From Paraburkholderia ultramafica (GTDB lineage: Bacteria > Pseudomonadota > Gammaproteobacteria > Burkholderiales > Burkholderiaceae), in contig NZ_CADIKK010000022.1 in NCBI RefSeq assembly GCF_902859915.1, positions 1 to 64,000 on the forward strand: a stretch of 64,000 bases of DNA. Reading direction: 5' to 3'. Every line of letters begins with the position of its first letter. Within the stretch, counting starts at the first letter, position 1. A program made the position numbers and the translations under genes. A model generated the notes under the pieces. It was not told the DNA's origin. It made no database searches and worked only from the letters and a program-made list of their open reading frames with translations. Positions 53,976-63,764 of the stretch are shown here, one piece after another.

Positions 53976-55988
53976 TTACGCGCTCATGGGCTCCAACCGG
54001 GCAAACAGGTTTTCGACCCGCAACAACTCCCCTAGCGACCACGCCTGAAACGGCGTACCGGCGGGCGTATGGGGGGCGTCGCCGGCGGCGATTTCGGACA
54101 GGTGGTCGAGACCCGCGTGGTCGAGATGCGCGTAAAGCGGGTCGAGAAAACGCGCTTTGGCTTGCGCGCGGGTATCTGGCGTGGCGCCGTGAACCCGCAG
54201 CCATGCTTCGACGAACGGGCCAAGCAGCCACACCCAGGCCGTTCCTTGATGATAGGCGCCATCGCGTGCAAGCGGCGACCCGCCGTAGTGTCCGCGATAC
54301 GCAGGGTCGGACGGCGCGAGCGTGCGCAAGCCGAGCGGCGTGAGCAGTTGCGCTTCGACCTGGTCGACCACCGAGCGCGCCGCCGCGCCGTCGAGTAACG
54401 GGAACGGCAGACCGCCCACCGCGAAAATCTGGTTCGGCCGGATCGAGCGATCTATCGCGCCTTTGACGTGATCGACGTCGACGTTATCGACAAGCGTTTG
54501 CGTGGACGGGTCGACGAAGCGTTCACGAAACGCTTGTAACGCTCGCTCGGCAGACTGCTGCCATTGCGGATTCCAGCTTGCTGCAATGCGCAATGCGTTG
54601 ATCCACAGCGCCTGCACTTCGACCGGCTTGCCGATGCGCGGCGTGACCACCCAGCCGCCGACTTTCGCGTCCATCCAGGTGAGTTGCACGCCGGGGATGC
54701 CGGCGCTCAGGAGGCCGTCGTCCGCGCAGACCCGGATGTTGAAGCGCGTGCCCTTCGTATAGCCGGTGAGGATCGCTTCGGCGGCTTGTTGCAGACGCGC
54801 GCGGGTCGCGGCGCTTGCGTGCGCCGTGGCCAGATAGTCGTGAACGGCGACGATGAACCACAACGACGCATCGACGGAGTTGTATTCCGGTGTGTCGCCG
54901 TAGTCGGGAAAGCGGTTCGGCAGCATGCCTTCGGACAGCGTGCCCGACCATTCGAGCAGGATCGCTTCGGCTTCGTCGAGGCGGTTCGATGCGATCAGCA
55001 AGCCGCGCATCGCGATGAAGGTATCGCGGCCCCAGTCGGTGAACCACGGGAAGCCCGCGAGGATCGTGCGGCCTTCGTTGCGCGAGACCACATAGACATC
55101 GGCGGAGCGTTGCAGGCGTGAACCCAGCGCGTTGCGGCGTTGTTGCTCGTTACGTGCAAGGTCGCTTGCGTGGGCGGCGGCGGCTTTCGCGTTCGCGCAT
55201 TCCGTTGCGGATGTCAACGTGAATGCGGATGTCGCCGCGGCCGTTGCACTCGACGCGCTGAGAACCATCACCGCGTCACCATCGGTCAGATCGAAGCTGA
55301 ACACCCCGGGCGTCGCGAGATCCTCATTGAAGTCGAGGCCGCGCTCCTGTTCGCGGACGTAGCAGAAGTTGCGATACCAATCGGGCGCGTGGGTGTACGC
55401 ACCATTCGTCGCGGCATGAATGACCGGCAGGTCGCCATACGGTTGCCAACTCACGCATGCGTGGTCGTCACTCGTCTGCGCGCCGAAGTTGAACGCGGCA
55501 TTTTCATGATGCAGTGCGTGATAATCGCGGCCCGATAGCAAAGGCCTGACCTTCAGGACCGGCGCGCTCGGTTCGGCAGCCACTGTCCCGCTCTCCAGCC
55601 GCCAGCGCAAAACCGTTTCACACGTCGCCTTGCTGACGAAGACTTCAGCCTTCAGCACCGTATGCGCATCGAGTTGGATGCGCCACGTCGGCCACGGCTC
55701 GGTGTCGAAGCCGACGAGACTCGCTCTCAAATCCGGATAGAGCACATCCGGCACATACCGCTGCATGCAGCACGGATAACGCTGACCTCCAGCTTCCACC
55801 CAGGCCTCCACGCCGTTGACCAGCACCGCGCGCCCACCCGGCGCGCGCGTAGCGCTCAGCAGCAACGCGTGATAACGGCGCGTGCGCAACGTGCCCACGG
55901 TGCCCGACGCGAAGCCGCCGAAGCCATCCGCTTCCAGCCATTCATCTTCAAGCCGCGTGATGTCGAAGGGTCGTTCGATGCGTGTCAT
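53976..55988 (-). CDS. amylo-alpha-1,6-glucosidase-type enzyme
   Basis: The 670-residue protein has the N-terminal GDE-like sandwich (VNGVEAWVEAGGQRYPCCMQ) and the C-terminal alpha/alpha barrel with FPWFTDWGRDTFIAMRGLLI, the signature of bacterial glycogen debranching-type enzymes. It probably cleaves alpha-1,6 glucosidic bonds. It is at the head of a leftward cluster with the GH63-like glucosidase, zwf and the ROK kinase, which would feed released glucose into the pentose phosphate route. Confidence 0.9.
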   Translation of the reverse strand: MTRIERPFDITRLEDEWLEADGFGGFASGTVGTLRTRRYHALLLSATRAPGGRAVLVNGVEAWVEAGGQRYPCCMQRYVPDVLYPDLRASLVGFDTEPWPTWRIQLDAHTVLKAEVFVSKATCETVLRWRLESGTVAAEPSAPVLKVRPLLSGRDYHALHHENAAFNFGAQTSDDHACVSWQPYGDLPVIHAATNGAYTHAPDWYRNFCYVREQERGLDFNEDLATPGVFSFDLTDGDAVMVLSASSATAAATSAFTLTSATECANAKAAAAHASDLARNEQQRRNALGSRLQRSADVYVVSRNEGRTILAGFPWFTDWGRDTFIAMRGLLIASNRLDEAEAILLEWSGTLSEGMLPNRFPDYGDTPEYNSVDASLWFIVAVHDYLATAHASAATRARLQQAAEAILTGYTKGTRFNIRVCADDGLLSAGIPGVQLTWMDAKVGGWVVTPRIGKPVEVQALWINALRIAASWNPQWQQSAERALQAFRERFVDPSTQTLVDNVDVDHVKGAIDRSIRPNQIFAVGGLPFPLLDGAAARSVVDQVEAQLLTPLGLRTLAPSDPAYRGHYGGSPLARDGAYHQGTAWVWLLGPFVEAWLRVHGATPDTRAQAKARFLDPLYAHLDHAGLDHLSEIAAGDAPHTPAGTPFQAWSLGELLRVENLFARLEPMSA

Positions 55989-56208
55989 GGACTAGCCGGT
56001 TATGCAAAGCCGTTAATCATTCGGTATGAGCGCACCATCAATCAGATGGCGTTACGGTGACTATTGTCCTTCTTATCACTTTCCATTCCCTTTCCAAATA
56101 CCAACGAATTCTCGAAAGTTATGCCACTCGCAACATGGCAGCATCCGCGCGCGCTGAGCGTGCGTTGCACATCGAGCTATCAGCCAGCCGGCGACGCTCA
56201 CACTGCAA

Positions 56209-57450
56209 TCAGTCCACTGTTTCGAGCGCGATCAATTCGCCGATGGTTTGCCGGCGCCGGATAAGCCGCGGCTTGCCCTGCTCCAGCAACAGCTCGGGCG
56301 CAAGCGGCCGGCTGTTGTAGTTCGATGACATCGACGCGCCATACGCGCCCGCGTCATGAAACACGATGAAGTCTCCCACTTCGGGCGTGTGCATCGACCG
56401 GCTCGTGACAACACCGCCCTCGGTCTGCGTGAACACATCGCCGGCCTCGCACAATGGGCCCGCCACCGCGAATGAACCGATCGGCGTATTGCTCGGCACG
56501 CCGCTTCGTTTCACCACGCTCATCCGATGATGGCTGCCGTAAAACGACGGCCGCACGAGGTCGTTGAATCCCGCATCGACCAGCGCAAATTGCCGCGCGG
56601 GCCGCCGGTTCAACGCATGGACCTCGGCGACTAGCACACCCGCCTCCGCGACCAGAAAGCGGCCCGGTTCGATTTCCAGCCGCACGCGATGCCCGACGTG
56701 CGCCTCGATCCGCCGGCGCGCCGCATCCCAAAGCCGGAAGTAGTGATCGACGTCGATGCGCGGCCCGTCTTCGCGATACGGCACCGACAAACCACCGCCG
56801 GCGGAAATCGCTTCGATGTCATGGCCGAGGCCCGTCACTGCATCGACCATCGCATCACAGACGCGCGACAGATGCGCATAGTCGACGCCCGAGCCGATGT
56901 GCATGTGCAGCCCGACAAGCGTCAGCCGGTAACGGCGAACGAGGTCCAGCGCCCGCGGCAAATCATCGAGCCAGATACCGTGCTTGCTGTGCTCGCCGCC
57001 GGTATTGGTCTTGTTGCTGTGCCCGTGACCGAAACCCGGATTGATCCGCAGCCACACGCGATGACCGTCGGGCGCATGGCGTCCTATCCGTTCGAGCATA
57101 TCGAGCGAGCCGGCGTTGACCGTGATGCGATGTTCGAGCACGGCGGCGAGCGTCGCGTGATCGAGCAGATCCGCCGTGAACACCACCCCTTCTGGATCGC
57201 CATCGGGTGTGAAGCCCGCCGCGAGACTGCGCGCGATTTCGCCCAGAGAGACCGCGTCGACCATGACGCCTTCGTCGCGCATCAGCTTCAGAATATGCAC
57301 GTTCGAACATGCCTTCTGCGCATAGCGAATCACGTCGAAACTGCGTAGTTCAGCGATACGTTGGCGAATCACATCGGCGTCGTAGATCCACAGCGGCGTG
57401 CCATGCTGCTGGGCGAGTTCGACGACTTGTTGCGGATTGAATGGCGTCAC
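56209..57450 (-). CDS. lysA: diaminopimelate decarboxylase
   Basis: The 413-residue protein closely resembles enterobacterial LysA: IRYAQKACSNVHILKLMRD with the PLP lysine, VMVDAVSLGEIARSLAAGF, MHIGSGVDYAHLSRVCDAM, EAISAGGGLSVPY, LEIEPGRF and GAYGASMSSNYNSRPLAPE. It catalyses the last step of lysine synthesis. The GTG at 57450 gives the family length; the frame is open to 57504. It is divergent from lysR, exactly as in E. coli. Confidence 0.95.
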   Translation of the reverse strand: MTPFNPQQVVELAQQHGTPLWIYDADVIRQRIAELRSFDVIRYAQKACSNVHILKLMRDEGVMVDAVSLGEIARSLAAGFTPDGDPEGVVFTADLLDHATLAAVLEHRITVNAGSLDMLERIGRHAPDGHRVWLRINPGFGHGHSNKTNTGGEHSKHGIWLDDLPRALDLVRRYRLTLVGLHMHIGSGVDYAHLSRVCDAMVDAVTGLGHDIEAISAGGGLSVPYREDGPRIDVDHYFRLWDAARRRIEAHVGHRVRLEIEPGRFLVAEAGVLVAEVHALNRRPARQFALVDAGFNDLVRPSFYGSHHRMSVVKRSGVPSNTPIGSFAVAGPLCEAGDVFTQTEGGVVTSRSMHTPEVGDFIVFHDAGAYGASMSSNYNSRPLAPELLLEQGKPRLIRRRQTIGELIALETVD

Positions 57451-57559
57451 GGTTCTCTCTCGATGTCGAAGCGTTGCAGCAACCGGCATGATGCAGAGAA
57501 CCATCCATTCAGTAAAATACCTATTCTTCGGTCATCCATTCATTACGGATATACCCATC
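57451..57559. promoter_or_regulatory. lysA/lysR divergent control region
   Basis: The 109-bp gap contains the direct repeat CATCCATTCA at 57502-57511 and 57533-57542, spaced 31 bp start to start, about three helical turns. LysR-type proteins bind multiple sites in such gaps. It is a candidate LysR site pair. Confidence 0.45.
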
Positions 57560-58501
57560 ATGGCGCTCACGCACCGGCACATCGAGGTCTTCCGCGCGCT
57601 GATGACGGCGGGCAGCGTCACCAAAGCGGCCGAGATGCTGTTCACGTCGCAGCCCACCGTCAGCCGCGAGCTCGCGCGCATGGAGCAGAGCATCGGCTTT
57701 GCGTTGTTCGAACGCGCGCATGGGCGGCTGCGGCCCACGATGTCCGCGCTGACGCTGTTCGATGAGATCAAGCGTGCGTATATCGGGCTCGAACGGGTCG
57801 CGTCGACGGCGGCGAGTCTGCGCGAATTCCAGGGCGGCCAGCTTTCCATCATCGCGTTGCCCGTGTTCTCGCATTCGATCCTGCCGGGCGCGTCGAAACG
57901 CTTTCACGACGCGCAGCCGGGCGTGAGCCTGTCGATCGCCACGCAGGAGTCGCCGTTTCTCGAAGAATGGCTGACCGCGCAACGCTACGACCTCGGCCTG
58001 ACCGAACACGGCGCGCCGCCGCCCGGCACGCGTCTGACGCCGTTGCTCGAAGTGGACGAAGTGTGCGTGCTGCCTGACGGGCATCCGTTGCTGGCCAGGC
58101 GCGTGATCGAGTTGAGGGATTTCGCGGATCAGGCTTTCATCAGCCTGTCGTCGAACGATCCGTACCGGCTTCAGATCGACGAAGCGTTCGCGCAAGCTGG
58201 CATCGCGCGCCGCCAGCTCATCGAGACGCCGACCGCGGTCTCGGTTTGCAGTTTCGTGCGCCAGGGCCTGGGCATCGCAATCGTCAATCCGCTGACCGCC
58301 GTCGATTTCGCGGGCCGCAATCTGCATATCCGGCCGCTCGCCGTGTCGTTGCCGTTTCGCGTGAGCGTGATTCATCCGGAGCATCGTCCGAGCCATCCGC
58401 TGGCCGGCGCGTTCGTCAAAGCGCTGCAAAGCGAAGCCGCCGCGCTGCGGCTACAATTGAAAACCAATGCCGGACACAGGCGCGGACACAGCCGGCAATA
58501 A
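57560..58501 (+). CDS. lysR: LysR-family activator of lysA
   Basis: The 313-residue protein is very close to E. coli LysR: MALTHRHIEVFRALMTAGS, TSQPTVSRELARMEQSIG, LREFQGGQLSI, and LTAVDFAGRNLHIRPLAVS near the end. It activates lysA when diaminopimelate is present and lysine is low, and represses itself. It begins at the ATG at 57560 and ends in a basic tail. Confidence 0.92.
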   Translation: MALTHRHIEVFRALMTAGSVTKAAEMLFTSQPTVSRELARMEQSIGFALFERAHGRLRPTMSALTLFDEIKRAYIGLERVASTAASLREFQGGQLSIIALPVFSHSILPGASKRFHDAQPGVSLSIATQESPFLEEWLTAQRYDLGLTEHGAPPPGTRLTPLLEVDEVCVLPDGHPLLARRVIELRDFADQAFISLSSNDPYRLQIDEAFAQAGIARRQLIETPTAVSVCSFVRQGLGIAIVNPLTAVDFAGRNLHIRPLAVSLPFRVSVIHPEHRPSHPLAGAFVKALQSEAAALRLQLKTNAGHRRGHSRQ

Positions 58502-58686
58502 CGGCGTCGTCCGCAACCCAACGTGCACTCGCGCGAGCCGTCGCGGATGCCATCCGCTAAAAACGCCGGGCGCGCTTCACGCTGAACACCACTAGCAAAC
58601 CGATTGCGGACGCGAGCGCGCGCACTGCGCGTTCGCGCCGTAGCGGAGTCTTCACACGTGGTAGACCATCAACAGGAGTTTCCCAA

Positions 58687-59541
58687 ATGATGAATCGAGA
58701 CAATCCCGTCTGGCTGATTACGGGCTGTTCCACCGGCTTCGGCCGCGAACTGGCGAAGCTGGTGCTGGAGCGCGGCTGGCGTGCGGTCGTCACCGCACGC
58801 GACGCGTCGAAAGTGAAAGATATCGCGGAAGCCCACGGCGACCGCGCGCTGGTTCTGCCGCTCGACGTGACGAACCGCGCGCAGATCGAAGCCGTGGTCG
58901 CGCAGGCGAAGCAGCGTTTCGGCCGTATCGACGCGCTCGTCAACAACGCGGGTTATGGTTATCTGGCCGCGATCGAGGAAGGCGAGGACGACGAAGTCCG
59001 CGCGATGTTCGAGACCAACGTGTTCGGTCTGATCGACCTGACGAAGGCCGTGCTGCCGATCATGCGCGAGCAGCATAGCGGCCTGATCGTCAATGTGTCG
59101 TCGATCGGCGGCATTGCGAGTTTCGCGGCGACCGGCTATTACCACGCGACCAAATACGCGGTGGAAGGCTTGTCCGAATCGCTGGCGCTGGAGGTGAAGC
59201 CGCTTGGCATTGGCGTGCTGATCGTCGAGCCTGGCCCGTTCCGCACGAACTGGGCAGGGCCGTCGATCAAGCAATCGGCCACCGTGATCGACGCGTATGC
59301 GGGCACGGCCGGCGAGCGCCGCAAGCAGACCGAAGCGCGCAGCGGCAAGCAGGCGGGCGATCCGGTGCGCGCCGCGCAGGCGATCATCGACGCCGCGCTG
59401 TCAGACCAGCCGCCGCTGCGTCTGCTGCTCGGCAAGGTCGCGCTCGACCTCGCGTACAAGAAGCTGGACTTCATGCGCGGCGACTTCGACACGTGGAAGA
59501 CCGCGACCGAGGGTGCGGATTATCCGGAAGGGACGGCTTGA
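58687..59541 (+). CDS. SDR-family oxidoreductase
   Basis: The 284-residue protein has the short-chain dehydrogenase Gly motif (WLITGCSTGFGRELA), NNAG (ALVNNAGYGYLA), the catalytic Ser (VNVSSIGG) and YxxxK (YYHATKYA). Extended C-terminal residues after 200 vary. It probably reduces or oxidises a small carbonyl or alcohol. It is a single gene between lysR and the rubredoxin. Confidence 0.92.
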   Translation: MMNRDNPVWLITGCSTGFGRELAKLVLERGWRAVVTARDASKVKDIAEAHGDRALVLPLDVTNRAQIEAVVAQAKQRFGRIDALVNNAGYGYLAAIEEGEDDEVRAMFETNVFGLIDLTKAVLPIMREQHSGLIVNVSSIGGIASFAATGYYHATKYAVEGLSESLALEVKPLGIGVLIVEPGPFRTNWAGPSIKQSATVIDAYAGTAGERRKQTEARSGKQAGDPVRAAQAIIDAALSDQPPLRLLLGKVALDLAYKKLDFMRGDFDTWKTATEGADYPEGTA

Positions 59542-59572
59542 TAGCGCTGGATTGCCCGGCTTGCGGGCGGGT

Positions 59573-59995
59573 TTAAAACTCGACCAACGCAAAATCTTCC
59601 TTGCCCACGTCGCAAAGCGGGCAGCGCCAGTCGGCCGGGACGTCCGCCCAGCGCGTGCCCGGCGCGATACCTTCGTCCGGCAGGCCGGCAGCCTCGTCGT
59701 AGACCCAGCCGCAGATCACGCAGACCCATTGCTTGAAGTCGTCCGCGCAGACGGCATGGCCGGGCGCCGGCCCGGCCGCGTTCGTTGCGGGCGGCGCCGG
59801 CGTCTTGTCGAGGCTCACGACCAGCGGCGCGGCCGTGCCGCCGCCGTTCCCGTTCGCGGCAAGACGCGCCTGCAGGCTTTCCAGCAAGCGCTGGGCTTCG
59901 TCCTGCGTCAAATCGATCCAGTACGGATCGCCGGCGCCGTCGTTGAGCCGCTCGGGGGAAAACTGGATTTCTACGGCTACGCCCTTCCTGTACAT
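59573..59995 (-). CDS. rubredoxin-like protein, N-terminally extended
   Basis: The 140-residue protein ends with a rubredoxin domain (residues about 88-138) with CVICGWVYDEAAG and WRCPLCDVGKEDF, giving the two Cys-x-x-Cys iron sites. The first 85 residues are unrelated and acidic, and are unusual for a rubredoxin. It probably transfers electrons to an oxygenase or peroxide-reducing enzyme. It is leftward, divergent from the tiny membrane-protein gene only through the 80-bp gap. Confidence 0.85.
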   Translation of the reverse strand: MYRKGVAVEIQFSPERLNDGAGDPYWIDLTQDEAQRLLESLQARLAANGNGGGTAAPLVVSLDKTPAPPATNAAGPAPGHAVCADDFKQWVCVICGWVYDEAAGLPDEGIAPGTRWADVPADWRCPLCDVGKEDFALVEF

Positions 59996-60369
59996 GGCAA
60001 TCGCAATATCGAGAAAGCCGGGAACCCGTGCCGGCGTGGGGCCGCACGCGTCACGCAGCGGCGTCGCAGTGCGACTAGACCAGATGATTCAGCAGGATGG
60101 AGGCGATCAGGCCGGCGGCGCCGATCAGGCCAAGCAGTTGCAGCAAAGTGAGCGATTTACGCGATGCGGTGGGGAGTTGTTGCGTGGTCACGAGCGTTTC
60201 TTGAAGATCGGAAAAAGCGAAATAGTACACGGGTGTGAGCGCGGCGCATGCCGATTAGCGCAAACCCGCGCGCATCAGCCGACATTATCGCCGCTCGCGC
60301 GCGCCGCATTGCCTACCGTGTGGAGATGAATTAATTCCGTGAGATGGGGAAAGCAAGGGGCAAGCTCGC
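59996..60369. other. gap with a 38-residue membrane protein
   Basis: Apart from the small protein at 60075-60191 I see no other gene. The gap separates the rubredoxin start from the hydrolase stop, both leftward. Confidence 0.5.
60075..60191 (-). CDS. 38-residue single-pass membrane protein
   Basis: A GTG-started leftward frame encodes MTTQQLPTASRKSLTLLQLL (start read as Met) and then a hydrophobic helix with GLIGAAGLIASILLNHLV. A basic N-terminus followed by one 18-residue helix is typical of small membrane proteins that modulate a larger partner. The ribosome site is weak, so this is moderately supported. It lies 178 bp downstream of the alpha/beta hydrolase on the same strand. Confidence 0.5.
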   Translation of the reverse strand: MTTQQLPTASRKSLTLLQLLGLIGAAGLIASILLNHLV

Positions 60370-61359
60370 CTACGCATGCACCGCCTTGTCCACATGTTCG
60401 GAGACCGCCGCGACGATCTCGGCCAGCGCCGCAGGCTCCAGCGTCAAGCCGATATGGCCCACAGCGGGCACGATCGTGACCGGCACCACGCGCCCCGCCT
60501 CGACGAATACGCCGGCAAACGCTTCAGCGCGAAACGCCTCGTCGTCGGCGCCGACCAGCACTTCGAGCGGCCGCCGAGTCGCGCGAATATCGGCGCGGTA
60601 GTTATCGTGCGGACGAAAATTCTTCATCAGGTTGTACGAGTATTGCGGCGTGAGTCTCGCCGCCGCTTCGGGTGACAACGCGTAGGCCACTGTCGGCAGA
60701 TCGTTGAAGGCGGTGATGCGCAGCTTGTTGAGGAGCGTCAGCGCGACAGTGCGCGGCACACCGACGCTCACCCATCCACCGCTCCCAGGCCGCGTGGTCG
60801 GCGCGTTGTGGTGAATGAACGGCGCAAGCAGCACATAGCGATCGAAGACCAGTTGCCGCGAATCGCCCGCAAAGCGCAGCGCAAACCCGCCGCCGGCCGA
60901 GAAGCCCACCAACGTGCGCGGCCCGGCCGGCTGAACCGCGTCGAGAAAGTCGCTGAGATCGTCCTCGAGTTGCCCGATATAGGCGATCGTGCCTTTCCTG
61001 CCCGATTCGCCGTGGCCGCGCATGTCGGGAACGTAGACGTCGTAGCCGGCCGCGCCGAGCGCCTTCGCCAACGTGTGCAGGCTGACGCCGCTCGCCGACG
61101 AGCCATGAATCAGCACCACGCTGCCGCACGCCCGCGCGAGACGGTTCGGATAACGCCGATACGCGAGCGGCGCGTTGTCGCGGGCGGTATAGCGTTCGAG
61201 CGGGGGTAAATCGGAGGTATCGACGGATTTGAACGGCTCGTTGATCGACGCGAGCGGCGGCGGTGGCTTCGGACCGCCCTTCACGAGCGCCAGCGCAATG
61301 ATGGCGAGACCCACAAGGAACACGGCAACCGGCATGACCACATGCAGTTCGGGACTCAT
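60370..61359 (-). CDS. alpha/beta hydrolase with N-terminal membrane helix
   Basis: The 329-residue protein has a helix (VVMPVAVFLVGLAIIALALV) followed by an alpha/beta hydrolase domain: the oxyanion loop LIHGSSASGVS, the nucleophile GFSAGGGFA, and PAVGHIGL with the catalytic His near the C-terminus. It may be a periplasm-facing esterase or lysophospholipase-like enzyme. The substrate is unknown. Confidence 0.9.
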   Translation of the reverse strand: MSPELHVVMPVAVFLVGLAIIALALVKGGPKPPPPLASINEPFKSVDTSDLPPLERYTARDNAPLAYRRYPNRLARACGSVVLIHGSSASGVSLHTLAKALGAAGYDVYVPDMRGHGESGRKGTIAYIGQLEDDLSDFLDAVQPAGPRTLVGFSAGGGFALRFAGDSRQLVFDRYVLLAPFIHHNAPTTRPGSGGWVSVGVPRTVALTLLNKLRITAFNDLPTVAYALSPEAAARLTPQYSYNLMKNFRPHDNYRADIRATRRPLEVLVGADDEAFRAEAFAGVFVEAGRVVPVTIVPAVGHIGLTLEPAALAEIVAAVSEHVDKAVHA

Positions 61360-61529
61360 CGAATGGCCTCTCTCTCAGGCGATCAATTATGTTTGCGGCT
61401 TTCCCGCTCGATGAGTCTGTGCGTGGTGAGTGTCGTTATACCGTTGCTACCGTTATAACTGCCGCCCGGCCCGCCGCTCATCGTCGCCGATGATTGTACG
61501 ATCCCGCGCGGCGTCAAGAAACCCGAATA

Positions 61530-62777
61530 TCAGGTATTCGCCAATGGGTTGCCGTGCCGCGAATCCCAGAAGCGGATCACCACCGTGTCGCCGGTGCCGG
61601 CGCCCACCAGCTGATCGGGCGCGCCGCACTCGCGCAGCAACGCGCGCAGATCGTTGATGACCGGAAACACCTCATGATTCCAGTCGGCGCCCTGCGAGTC
61701 GTGAGCGCGCTGTTCGGCTTCGACGATCTCACGATCTTCCTTGAAAATCCGTTCGGTGAACCACACGAGAAGCGGCCACGCGAGATTCAGCACGCCGGGA
61801 ATCCCGGGCTTGCGAATCGACAGCAGCCCGAACGTGCGGTTGGTGCGCTGCTCGCGATCGAGCGGCACATAGGCGATCCACAGATTCATCACCAGCGTCT
61901 GTTCGGTCGTGCGGATCTGCAGCGTCTGATACGGATACTCGGTGCGGATCGTCATCACGTCCTTGTCATTGTTGCTGCCGGTTCTGCGGCTCTGGCCGAA
62001 CACGATCGCTTCGCCAAACGGCTGCTGGCCAGCCATGCGCGCAAACGTGTAGTCGACTTCGACCCAGCCTTCGCCGCGCCGCCTCCCCACCGAACGCGCC
62101 CGCATCTGCCCCATCTGCTTACGGTGCAGAAACTGATGGTTCATGTCCATCAGGTTCTCGTGCATGAATGAATAGTGGCAATTCACCGGGCGGCCGAACC
62201 GGCGCGTCTTGTACTTCTTGTCCGCCACCGAACCGAGATCGGGCAGCGGCCGTTGGTCGGCGAACTCGGCATTGCCCGGAAACACGAAAATCAACCCTTC
62301 GATTTCCTGGCAAGGATAGGAACGCACGCCGTTCGGCAGACGGTCGCGGCCCAGGTACGGCACGTCGACGCACTTGCCCGAGCAGTCATAGGTCCAGCCG
62401 TGGTAGCCGCAACGAATCGATTCGCCGGTGACAACGCCCTGATGCAGCGGCACCTGACGATGCGCGCAGCGGTCTTCCAGCGCGAACACCTTGCCGGACT
62501 CCGTGCGCGCCAGCACGATCGGGTCGCCCGCGAAGGTCACACCATGCGTCTTGCCCCGCTTCACTTCATGCGACCATGCGAGCGGATACCAGTAGTCCGG
62601 GTGAATGCCGACGCGGCGCAGATCGCGTACCGGCGCATGGTTGGCGGCGTGGCCCGGCGCGTGCGCGTGCGCCGTTGTTGCGGCGGCATGAGCAGCATTC
62701 TGCGCCGCTGCGTGAGCAGGCGACGCATCGACGGTTGCATCGACGGTGTCTTGTTCGAGCGGGGGAACAGCATGCAT
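61530..62777 (-). CDS. Rieske non-heme iron oxygenase
   Basis: The 415-residue protein has a Rieske [2Fe-2S] site (CAHRQVPLHQG and RCGYHGW, two Cys and two His) at residues about 97-125 and the mononuclear iron site DMNHQFLH. The first 50 residues are Ala/His-rich and variable, and are probably not part of the fold. A GGAGG site eight bases before the ATG at 62777 supports the start. The likely role is oxygenation of an aromatic or hydrophobic ring; a reductase gene is not adjacent. Confidence 0.9.
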   Translation of the reverse strand: MHAVPPLEQDTVDATVDASPAHAAAQNAAHAAATTAHAHAPGHAANHAPVRDLRRVGIHPDYWYPLAWSHEVKRGKTHGVTFAGDPIVLARTESGKVFALEDRCAHRQVPLHQGVVTGESIRCGYHGWTYDCSGKCVDVPYLGRDRLPNGVRSYPCQEIEGLIFVFPGNAEFADQRPLPDLGSVADKKYKTRRFGRPVNCHYSFMHENLMDMNHQFLHRKQMGQMRARSVGRRRGEGWVEVDYTFARMAGQQPFGEAIVFGQSRRTGSNNDKDVMTIRTEYPYQTLQIRTTEQTLVMNLWIAYVPLDREQRTNRTFGLLSIRKPGIPGVLNLAWPLLVWFTERIFKEDREIVEAEQRAHDSQGADWNHEVFPVINDLRALLRECGAPDQLVGAGTGDTVVIRFWDSRHGNPLANT

Positions 62778-62969
62778 AAGTGAAGCCTCCGTGCACGAGC
62801 GGATAGAAGGTCGCCGCCCTGCATGTCGAGGCCGGCATCGTCGCCAGTCTACTCGAAGCGGCCGCCGCCTGGTCGGATGCCGGCACACGGCGGCCTGTCT
62901 GCGACGCCTCGCGCCTGCGTAAGCGCGCCTCCCCGCGATCCGGAACGCGCCGGAAAACGCGACGTGCGC

Positions 62970-63764
62970 TCAGTTCTCGTCGTGCGCCACCAGTCCGGAG
63001 CGGCGCTGCACGCCCCACGAGCGTCCGCCGCGCAGAAAATGCAGCCAGCCAAGCGCGGCACCGACATGCCGCACGAGCTGAAACGTGAACGGCTCGGCAA
63101 GCGCCGCGAGCATCGCCATCCACAGACTGTTGCCGCTGCGCTCGCCGGTCCAGCGTCGATACAGGTGAATGCTCCACAGATAGAACGCGAGATCGATCGC
63201 GGTTTTCAGGCCGATCACGCTGAAGATCGACACGACAATCGCGCCATGGCCGCCGAACAGAAAGCCAAGCAGCAGCGCGAATGCGGTCAGCCCGTAGATC
63301 GGCTGCATCGTGTCGATTGCCTTGACCGGCAGCATCAGCATGCCGAGCCTGCCGTAGCGCGGATTGCCGGTCATGTCGCGGTTCCAGTACTGCGTTTGCA
63401 GGAAGCCCGCGAACCAGCGGCGGCGCTGCCGCAGAAAACTGCCGAGGTGGTCCGGCGCGTCGGTATGAGCGTGCGCTTCGCCGACTACCCGCACGTCCCA
63501 GCCGAGCCCTCGATCGACCGAATAGCGGCGCAGCCGGTGGATCAGTTCATAGTCTTCGACCAGACATTGCGGATCGAAGCCGCCCACGTCGAGCAGCGCG
63601 TCACGCCTGAACGACGCGAACGCACCCGAAATCAGCAGCAGACTGTCGGCCCGCATCCACGCAAAGCGGGCGATGAAGTTGCGCATGTACTCATAGGTCT
63701 GGAACCACTGGAACACGCGGCCCGACATCGTGATTCTGGCGCGCCGGTTCAAACACGGCGCCAC
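62970..63764 (-). pseudogene. family 2 glycosyltransferase, 5'-truncated
   Basis: The frame encodes the C-terminal part of a GT2 transferase: SGAFASFRRDALLDVGGFDP, VEDYELIHRLRR, RQRRRWFAGFLQTQYWN (the QxxRW motif) and three membrane helices. The nucleotide-sugar-binding N-terminal part with the DxD motif is missing, because similarity starts only near residue 13, at about 63728. Beyond that point the opposite strand is a DMT permease. It is therefore a deletion product. Confidence 0.75.
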
